Source: Rhynchonema sp. JSB1_4 (taxonomy: Eukaryota > Nematoda > Chromadorea > Monhysterida > Xyalidae). From it: a stretch of DNA of 64,000 nt. Where the stretch lies: the NCBI GenBank assembly GCA_030248065.1, contig JASAMV010003044.1, positions 1 through 64,000 of the forward strand. Reading direction: 5' to 3'. A model generated the notes under the pieces. It had not been told where the DNA came from, made no database searches, and saw nothing but the letters and a program-made list of their open reading frames with translations. Position 1 is the first letter of the stretch, and every line of letters begins with the position of its first letter. Made by a program: the position numbers and the translations under genes. Positions 50,493 through 58,244 of the stretch are shown one piece after another.

Positions 50493-52262
50493 ATGGCGGC
50501 ACCGGTGCCTTTATCGCTGACCCATTGGTTCATTCAATTCACACAAGCCTCTGAGATGCTCGAAACGCTGACAGCAAAAATGGTTCGCAGCGAACAGTAC
50601 CTGTTTTGGATCATGATCGCCCAATACATTGTCATCATCATATTGCTGTTCGTCGTGTTCACCAACAAGTGAGTTCCATGTTGGTTAAGCGCTTGCGTCC
50701 TGAAAGTCGGCAGAGCTTAGGGCTACGGTAAAAAATATACTCTGACAATACTTTTGGGAGAAATTTTTCAAACGCGTTGCCTGATCCGTAAAGCGCATGA
50801 TGCGTGCACTGGCTATAGCGGTCACGTGACTTCCGTAGCAGTGCATGTATAACGAGCTTTACGGATCAGGCAACGCGGTTGAAAAGTTTCTCCCAAAAGA
50901 ATTGCCAGAGTATACTTATCAGCATCAACTCTTAGCACACTATTTTCCACCAAACTGCCATTGTGCCAAAATCTAAGCTTTTATCGCACATGCTCACAAC
51001 TTGAGTTTAACCTGAATTCTACATTAAGTCAAAAATCAGTTTTTTTAGCAATATTTGGTGATTTGTTTGAAATCATAGAAAAGTTTCAATGGTTTTTTAA
51101 ATTTCTTAAATTCTTGTGCCGAAATAAAGATCCGATCCCTATACTGGTCATACTGTCTGAAAAACTGATGATCGAGCACAAGTGCTTTGCATTGACGATG
51201 TCCTGGTGCATCACCCGCATGTGAAGACCGAGTAGAATGGAAAGCTACACTCACAACTTTGCACCGCCAGCCGTTCATCGTGCAAACGAACCCGTCACCG
51301 ACTGCGCACGTACGAGTCGCCTGCCACGTTGCACATGTCGCCGATCGGGTCACCAGAACAACAACAACAGATGAGGGACAACAACAACAGCAAAACAACA
51401 TCCGGCTCAAACAACGTCATCCAGTTGCACAAACAACAATCACAACAACAACAGAGCAACACCGAATCAGACAATGAGTCGCACACAATGGCACGCATTC
51501 GACCGGCGACATTCGTGATGAACGAAATGATCGGTGGTGGAGAGTCAACATCGCCATCCAGATCGGTATTGATGTCAAGGGCAGAGTCAATCACCCAATT
51601 GAGGAGGAGACCGTCGTGTGAGGTGCGTTCAGGGAAGGGATGACGCATAATGCGTCATATTGATGGATAAGAACCATGGGATATCAAAACTGGTGTTTTT
51701 GAAACAAACACTGGTGATGGTGGCAAAGATTGCTGTGAAAATCGACGCTCCCACGAATGGCGCGCAAACGTGAATGAAGCAATAAGCAAACTAGTTCACG
51801 CTTGAAGTTGGTCACAGAAAACCAGACAAGCCCATCAGACAGCAATCCTAATATACCAGAACAGGAATTAATAGACCGCGTTCCAGAAACTTTGTGAAAA
51901 CAGTGGCGCTTCGCAACATTTTCGAAAATGTCGTCAAACCATGGGCTATCCCAAATCATCACACATATTGCTCTCATTTTGAGTACGTTCCGGTCCCCTT
52001 ACCGCAGGACATATTCGATCGTCGCGACTCAATTCGCGAGCAACAGAGTGAACTGGTGCGTCGCCACAATCGCATCGGTAATCGTGCGCCCAGAATGGAC
52101 CGTCAACTGAGCGGTCACGGCCAACAGTCACGTCCGATCAATGTCAACATCAGACGCAAGGCCAACACCAATCGATTGCTGGTGCCCGAGATTCGATCAC
52201 TTGGCCAGCTGCCAAACACGGCCATTCTCAAGGTCGATGTCGGTCCCGAATCGCCGCCGTGA
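50493..52262 (+). CDS. Single-pass membrane protein with Gln/Asn-rich cytosolic region
   Basis: Three in-phase exons (50493-50668, 51271-51622, 51984-52262) give 268 residues. I do not recognise the family. A short N-terminus without a cleavable signal is followed by one membrane helix at about residues 36-57 (YLFWIMIAQYIVIIILLFVV). A basic stop-transfer stretch (KRSSCKRTRHRLR), a Gln/Asn/Ser-rich segment (EQQQQMRDNNNSKTTSG) and a charged C-terminus with RRDSIREQQSELVRRHNR complete it. The basic cytosolic flank suggests an N-out/C-in topology. Intron one contains the palindromic MITE at 50736-50914. The role is unknown. Confidence 0.65.
50736..50914. mobile_element. Palindromic MITE family M1, copy 2, in an intron
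   Basis: It has the same TATACTCTGACAATAC ends and CGTTGCCTGATCCGTAAAG arms as 38768-39001, but a shorter, different middle (179 bp in all). It lies in intron one of the single-pass membrane protein gene. Confidence 0.8.
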
Positions 52263-52881
52263 CGCAAAAAAATACATTTGTGCTTTCTGGCAAAAATACG
52301 TTTTGTTTTGCGAATATGTTCAACAACTTTGCTATCAGTCGTAAAAAAGATGCACACAGTATGCATTAACTTATTCAAATGACGTGATAATCATCAAGAA
52401 AGATGGCCGATGGTAAAGCGGCGATTTCAATCATTAGCAAAAGTACTCTTTTTCAGCAGGCTCATATTTTTACCGAAGCAGAATTTATGAATATTACAGA
52501 AAAACAAACAACAAAGAACGAACCCGATGAGAAACAAATGACAACAGACAAAATCGCCGGCATAATCAGATTGACATGAATATGGACTTGGATTGAAGTT
52601 GCTGCTTGATGTGGAGCGAGACAGACAACAGTAAAAACATGATCTGCCAATGATGGGAAGCAGCAACTTCTTTCGTCAACACGTCAGTGACGTTGCACAC
52701 ATTTTACACTTTGTTTGCTACACGATTCAAAACAAGCTACACCACAAGGTCATTTGTGGTTATGACATGAATGAAACAAGCGCAGATTAACGACTAACCG
52801 AGAGCGGACCACAACAAAATAGAGACAGGAATTCACTCAAATCAACAACAAAAACAAGAATCCAAACGGTTATATCGAATG

Positions 52882-55241
52882 CTAGATTCTTTCCATCGCT
52901 TCCATCAACACGATCGAATTGCCCCGAATCACCACCATACCGATCTGATGTTGTTCGCCGGTCTTCGTGTGCTCAATGGCGTCATCGACCACCTGTGAAG
53001 CAGTGATGTAGTTAGCAAGAAAGCTAGCTTGCTGGAGGGGTCCGGCCCAAGAAAGCTAGCTAGCTGGCCGGGTACCCCGATTTGGGGGTATTGGTCCAGA
53101 AGTAAAAAACACGGGTATAAAAATTGGTCGAAATTATGCCAAAATAAGCCTGAAAATGCGCGTTTTTGTGCATGTATGAGCAAATTTGACCATTATGGCC
53201 CATAAAATGGTCATTTTGGCACTAAAATCAACACTTTTTGACTTGATGACCGGAGCAACAAAGCTGGCTGGCCAGTTTGGGGGGTATAGGTTTGGAAACA
53301 AGAAAGCTACCTAGCAGTTGGGGCATTACTCTCATACCCCCAACTATACTTGCGGGCCGAAAAAAACCGTTTTTTTCCGAAAAAAAAACCGAAAAAAACC
53401 GTTTTTTCCGAGGCCCGGAAAAATACGTTTTTATTTTTCCGGAAATTTTTCCAAGTGGCGACTTTTGAAAAAAAAACGGTTTTTTTCCAAAAATTTCCGA
53501 GATATTTTCCAAGGTTGCGAGAGGATGTTGTCAAAACCAATGTAAATCGGTACTAAACAGTTCAAAATGAGCACTTTTTAATCTTCAAGTGCATTTATAG
53601 CCTGTTTCAGGCCATTTCCCGACGAAATTTTCTCCAAAATGGGCGTTTTTGGACCGTGGGTATCCTTAAGTACTGGAAAAATATTTGAAAAAAACGGTTT
53701 TTTTCCGAAAAAAAACGGTTTTTTTCCAAAAATATATTTTGCGGAAAAATACGCAAGTATACCCCCAACCACATCATTGCCTGTGCAGCAGTGGTGTCAT
53801 CAGCGGGGATAGGTTGGGTGGGGGCAGTGTTGGAGGCACTCTGGAACAGTGTAGTTCCTGGGGCGGAAGGGGTCCCCCTCGGGTACGCTATCTCCCCCTC
53901 AGGTGGTACACTATCCCCCTATCTCCCCCTCCGGGTACATCATCTCCCCCAATTTTTGCCTAAGATGGCCATCTTTAGGCCTAAAATGTGTGATTTTCAG
54001 GTCAATGTTCTCAAAAGTGGCCAAAATACCCTTTTTATGAAGAACTTTTTCCAAAAAGGGGCTTTCAACCTCAAAGTGACTTTTTCCCGAATTTGGGTCT
54101 TCCCCCCTCGGGGGTACACTATCTCCCACTCCGAAAATAACGGGGGATCCGCTATCTCCCCCTCCGGACCAGGAACTACACTGCTCTGGAGGGGGATACC
54201 TACTGTACCGGGCTCAGAGAGGAAAGGGGGATACCTACTGTACCAGGGCCGACGGAGAATTTTGGATAAATTGAGGCAAAACCACTGATTTTACACTAAT
54301 TTTGGCCATTTTGGTCAATTGGCACTTTTGGGGCAAAATGGGGGGGAATACCTACTGTACCGGGGTGAAAATCGGGGGGATACCTACTGTACCATGCCAA
54401 ACATCGGGGGATACCTACTGTACCAGGCGAGGAGGGGGAATCCTACTGTACCCCCACCTCCACTCCAACACTGGGTGGGGCGGGGACAGAAAATTCGTTC
54501 TTTCCAATGAAAAAGTTGTGCCCTAGGCAAGTACATGCAATTTTGCTGCTTGGCTGGAGCCCCCGGGGGGACCTAAACCCATATCGAGCGAGCCATCGCC
54601 ATATACAATCGGATTCGGGCGCGATACCGTTGTCCCTGCTCCCTGCGCCTGCGGGTTCATCTTCGGCTTCGCCCGAAGTTTTTGTCCAAAGTAGGCAAAA
54701 TTAGGCCGTAAATGGGCCTTGTGGGACTAAAATTGGTGCTTTGAATTGAATTGAAATTGAAAATGCTGATTCACCAAAAACTTCACTACTTTTTTTAACA
54801 AACCGGTGGGGTAAGCCCCTCAAGTCGCCTCATTGGCCTCTGGTCACGACTAGGGTTAGAGGTCGGGGGGGTACCCGACACCCGACATCTGGAAGTACCC
54901 GACACCCGACACCCGACATCTCAGAAAAAAAGCCGACACCCGACACCCGACAGTTGCAAAAAAAACCCGACATCTAGTTTTTGAAAAAAACCCGACACCC
55001 GACACCCGACATCTGGGGGTACCCGACACCCGACACCTACACTTTTTTGGCACCCGACACCCGACACCCGACATCTCTCTAACCCTAGTCACGACCTCAA
55101 CAACGATGGAAAAGAACTTACGATGTTCATAAATGGATCAAATCCGCGCAGTATGCCTTGCACTTGTCTGCCACCGTTGATTTTGAGGGAAATTCGCTTG
55201 TCCATATACTTCTTCAGCTCAGGAGGATGGGTTTTGCTCAT
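52882..55241 (-). CDS. SNRPG: SNRPG, small nuclear ribonucleoprotein G (Sm G)
   Basis: Two minus-strand exons, 55241-55122 (40 codons) and 52992-52882 (36 codons plus stop), give 76 residues, exactly the length of human SmG, and match it closely. The protein starts [20 protein letters not shown]. It has Sm1 motif block [19 protein letters not shown] and Sm2 block [20 protein letters not shown]. SmG is one of the seven Sm proteins that form the ring on U1, U2, U4 and U5 snRNAs in the spliceosome. The single 2.1-kb intron is about three quarters hAT-type MITE sequence. Its 3' acceptor lies inside the target-site duplication of the 53001-53780 element. The donor is a consensus GTAAGT. Confidence 0.96.
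53001..53780. mobile_element. hAT-type MITE inserted at the SNRPG 3' splice site
   Basis: The ends are CAGTGATGTAGTTAGC and AACCACATCATTGC. The flanking 8-mers CTGTGAAG (52993-53000) and CTGTGCAG (53781-53788) are a 7/8 target duplication. Inside are AAGAAAGCTAGCT words, GTACCCC repeats and long AAAAAACGG/CCGTTTTTT blocks that could fold. There is no transposase. Confidence 0.75.
53825..54473. mobile_element. hAT-type MITE, motif GGGGATACCTACTGTACC, carrying a nested element
   Basis: It runs from CAGTGTTGGAG to CTCCAACACTG with GGTGGGGG/GGTGGGGC flanks (7/8 of an 8-bp duplication). The GATACCTACTGTACC motif is repeated five or so times in one orientation. It is interrupted by a second hAT-type MITE at 53847-54183. 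Confidence 0.75.
53847..54183. mobile_element. hAT-type MITE, CAGTGTAGTTCCTGG family, motif CTATCTCCCCCT
   Basis: The ends CAGTGTAGTTCCTGG / CCAGGAACTACACTG are the same as at 11277 and 62669. It is flanked by CTCTGGAA and CTCTGGAG (7/8 duplication) inside the 53825-54473 element. Five GGTACRCTATCTCCCCC-type units occupy the positions held by other motifs in the sister copies. Confidence 0.85.
54851..55087. mobile_element. hAT-type MITE with CCCGACA heptamer array
   Basis: It has ends TAGGGTTAGAG / CTCTAACCCTA with a perfect 8-bp duplication GTCACGAC at 54843-54850 and 55088-55095. The interior is almost only CCCGACA heptamers in runs of two or three, ended by TCT and separated by A-rich spacers or GGGGGTAC. 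It lies in the SNRPG intron. Confidence 0.85.
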
Positions 55242-55724
55242 TTTGACTTTTGTCACAGGTAGTCGACGCTGAGGCGCGGAATGTGATTAGGAACTGGAAA
55301 TAACAAACCTCTATCGTCAACACACTGGAATGCAGATGTCAGGCAGGATCAGCCTGGCCGCTGCTTTTGACTTTCCGACCGGGCCAGGACGGACCGAAGA
55401 TTTGGGTGCGCCGGCTGGAGGGTGCCGGTCCGGTCCGGCCCTGTGCCCCTGTAGTACCGTATTCCCTAAAATGGACCCCCAAAACAGAGCCCCTAAACAT
55501 ACAGCCCCCTAAAAGGGGTCAGTGAAAAAATAGAGCCCCCAAAAATACAGCCCCCCAACTTGGAATTCCCCGCTTGGGGCGGTGGTCGTAAAGTCAAGTT
55601 CTTGTATAAGACACCCTATGTACAATGTTTGTGGTTGAGTACGTACATGATCACGTAAAGTCTTTTATGGAAGGTTTGCACCAGCAAAACACTCAATAAT
55701 GACCAGTATAACACCCTAAAACTA
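55242..55724. other. SNRPG upstream region with MITE relic
   Basis: No gene is seen. From 55459 there is a degraded copy of the TA-flanked MITE family (ACCGTATTCCC end, then ACAGCCCC and GAGCCCC units and a GGGGTCAGTGAA word). The SNRPG promoter must lie in the first part, but no specific element is visible. Confidence 0.4.
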
Positions 55725-56408
55725 CCGTTAAAACCTAAATACAGCCCCACGTAATAAAGCCCCCCCCAAAAGGGGGTTAGTGAATTAATAGAGCCCCCCT
55801 ATGCACAGGCAATGGTGTAGCACGGGGGGTGGGGGTTCCCCAAGGTACAGTAGGTAGGTAGGTTGACGCTCCATCCTGGTACAGTAGGTAGGTCGCCGCC
55901 CGGCGGCTGGTACAGTAAGTTGCGATTTTTGGCTCAAAATGGTATGAAATCGGTATTTTTCACTCCAAATAGGCGAAAAATCGAGCGCTACGCGCGAAAT
56001 TAGTGTTTTAGAGCACATTTTCATCAAAATTTCAACCTAAAAAATTTTCTTCCCCCCCCCCCCAGAGCTCGGCCGGTACAGTAGGCAGGTTGCCGCCCCA
56101 CATTTTTGGTGGTACAGTAGGTTGCCGCCCCGCCTGGGTAGCTACACCACTGTGCACAGGTACATTTATGCACGTTTGTTGTTCGTCCAGAGCACATAAT
56201 ACGCCTCTTATTGACGAATAGACACGAATAAATGCGATTACAAGCGAACAAACATCCTCTCAAACCCCTTTTTTGGGGTTTTTGGGGTATTTCTGGGAAC
56301 AATTTTTTCAGGTTCGGGTCAGTGAATTAATAGAGGCCCCCGGAATAGAGCCCCCCAAAATGGGGTCAGTGAATTAATAGAGCCCTCCTTCTATTTAGGT
56401 TTTTACGG
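55725..56408. mobile_element. TA-flanked MITE (family T) with nested hAT-type element
   Basis: The copy begins CCGTTAAAACCTAAATACAG after TA (55723-55724) and ends GGTTTTTACGG before TA (56409-56410). It carries AATACAGCCCC, AATAGAGCCCC and CAGTGAATTAATAGAG words near the ends and the GCACGTTTGTTGTTC core. A hAT-type MITE interrupts it at 55810-56152. TA duplication points to a Tc1/mariner-type mobiliser. Confidence 0.8.
55810..56152. mobile_element. hAT-type MITE, motif GGTACAGTAGGT
   Basis: It has ends CAATGGTGTAGC / GCTACACCACTG with a perfect 8-bp duplication TGCACAGG at 55802-55809 and 56153-56160. Units of GGTACAGTAGGTAGGT followed by GCCGCCC lie near both ends. A related block occupies 3985-4090 and 5390-5480 in the giant palindrome. 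Confidence 0.88.
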
Positions 56409-56623
56409 TAAATTTTTTACTTTAGGGGCATTTTTGGGAACATTTTTCGTGATTTTGGGCAGCGAAAAAATACAGCCCCCCGAAAAATGGAGCCCCCAAA
56501 GTACAGCCCCTAAAGGGGTCAGTGAAAAAATACATTCCCCCTTGTATTTTAGATTTTACGGTGGTAAGTGGTACGCAAAATTCAAGCCAAACCCCGCATT
56601 TTAGAGCCCAATTTTCAAAAATA

Positions 56624-57020
56624 CCGTAAAAGCCTAAATACAGCCCCCCCGGAATAGAGCCCCCCAAAAAAGGGTCAGTGAATTAATAGAGCCCCCCGGA
56701 ATAGAGCCCCCCTAAGTAACATCCCCTATACGGTACTGTATTAACGCTTGATAGTGGTCCACAGGTACATTTATGCACGTTTGTTGTTCGCTCAGAGCAC
56801 ATAGGTAATACGCCTCTTATTGACGAATAGACACGAATAAATGCGATTACAAGCGAAAAAACATCATTTCAAACCCCTTTTTAGGGGTTTTTGGGGGTAT
56901 TTCTGGGAACAATTTTTTCAGGTTCGGGTCAGTGAATTAATAGAGGCCCCCCAGAATAGAGCCCCCCCCAAATGGGGTCAGTGAATTAATGGAGCCCCCC
57001 ATGTATTTAGGTTTTTACGG
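56624..57020. mobile_element. Intact TA-flanked MITE (family T), 397 bp
   Basis: It is flanked by TA at 56622-56623 and 57021-57022, with ends CCGTAAAAGCCTAAATACAG and CTAAATAC-type complement. It is the best uninterrupted copy: end units (ATACAGCCCCC, ATAGAGCCCCC, CAGTGAATTAATAGAG), then a core with GCACGTTTGTTGTTCG and GACGAATAGACACGAATAAA, then end units again. Confidence 0.85.
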
Positions 57021-57331
57021 TACATGTACCTGTGTACGACTATCAGTATCAAGCCTTTAATACGCCAACGTATGGGGGATTTCATTTAGGGAAGCTCTAT
57101 TATTCTGTTTGGGGGGGGCTAATCACTGACCCTTTTTAGGGGGCTCTATTTTGGTTTTTACCGTACCTCGAGTCAACCCGTCAACCCTTGGTGGATGGGG
57201 GTGGGGAAGGGTATCAATCTCGAGCCGACCCCGAACGAAGCCCGAAGGGTATCTCGAGTCAGTAGATTTCTGCTTTTCAAAGGCAAAAATGGGTGTTTTT
57301 CGACCTCGGGACCCCCAAAAATAGAGCCCCC
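57021..57331. other. MITE relics
   Basis: A further degraded family T copy (GGGGGGCT, AATCACTGACC, GGTTTTTACCGTACC near 57150) and CTCGAGTCA repeats at 57168 and 57252. No gene. Confidence 0.4.
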
Positions 57332-58194
57332 CAGTGTAGTGGCAGGCCCATGTGTGGGAGGTAAGTATGATGCGGGGTTGGGACCGGAAGCGTGAGAGGT
57401 ATGATTTTGGTCACCCAAAAAGGCGAAAAAATACCGTTTTTGTGATACAATTTTGGCCACAAATCAGTGTAGTGGCTGGGGGGGATGGGGGGGGGATTCC
57501 CCCCCCTAAGGAGTAGGTACCTTGCAACCACCCCTTGGGGGGGATGGGGGGGGGGGAAGGGTAGGTACCTTGCAACCACCCCGGAGGGTACCTTGCAACC
57601 ATCAATTTATGGTTTTTATAGGCAAAAATGGGTGTTTTTCGACCTCAAAACCCCAAAAATCGCGCGCTCCGCGCGCAAACCTCCATATAATAGGTATTTT
57701 AGGCAAATTTTCGGCCAAAATGCAAAAAAGTACCAATTTTTCGGCCAAATTTGCAGTATAATGCATGCAAAAAACACCCTTTTTTCGGACCTCAGGGGTA
57801 CCTTGCAACCTCCCGGAGGCTGGGTAGGGGGGTACCTTGCAACCATCTGGATCCATCCCCCCCCAAGGGTACCTTGCAACCATCTGCCTGCCACTACACT
57901 GCCACAAATTGAGGTAAAAACAGTACTTTTTCAAAATTTTCGCCGAAAATCGCCTAAAAATAGGTATTATGGGTGGGTTTGCGCGCGGAGCGCGCGATTT
58001 TTGGGAAAATAAGGTCGAAAAACACCGATTTTTGCTTTAAAAAGGTATAAAATTGCTTGTGAGAGGTATGATTTGGAGTTGTGAGAGGTAAGTACTCAAC
58101 CCCCCCCCCCACCCCCCGCGGGTTTTGTGGGAGGTAAGTACGGCGAGGGGGGTAACCCCCCCCCCCAACCCCCCCCCCCCCAGCCACTACTATG
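57332..58194. mobile_element. hAT-type MITE family B, motif GGGAGGTAAGTA, with nested element
   Basis: It begins CAGTGTAGTGGCAGG and ends CAGCCACTACTATG, flanked by GAGCCCCC at 57324-57331 and 58195-58202 (8-bp duplication). GAGGTAAGTA and GAGAGGTATGAT units mark both ends. Another hAT-type element sits inside it at 57465-57901. A copy lacking that insertion is at 63565. Confidence 0.8.
57465..57901. mobile_element. hAT-type MITE family A, motif GGTACCTTGCAACCA
   Basis: It has ends CAGTGTAGTGGCTGG / CTGCCACTACACTG-type, with a perfect 8-bp duplication CCACAAAT at 57457-57464 and 57902-57909. Six or so GGTACCTTGCAACC units lie around a core containing GCATGCAAAAAACACCC and GCGCGCTCCGCGCGC. 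The same core, diverged, forms the outer ends of the giant palindrome (900-1030). Confidence 0.9.
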
Positions 58195-58244
58195 GAGCCC
58201 CCCCAAAATGGGTTAGTCTAGTCAGTGAGTTAATAGAGCCCCCT

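Noticed and set aside
53340..53740. Repeated AAAAAACGG / CCGTTTTTT blocks, considered as a CRISPR-like array
   Set aside because: Repeats and spacers are irregular, the genome is animal, and the blocks lie inside a hAT-type MITE.
54880..55080. CCCGACA heptamers, considered as telomere-like repeats
   Set aside because: They are bounded by terminal repeats with a perfect 8-bp duplication, so they belong to an inserted MITE; the TAGGGTTAG end is only superficially telomeric.
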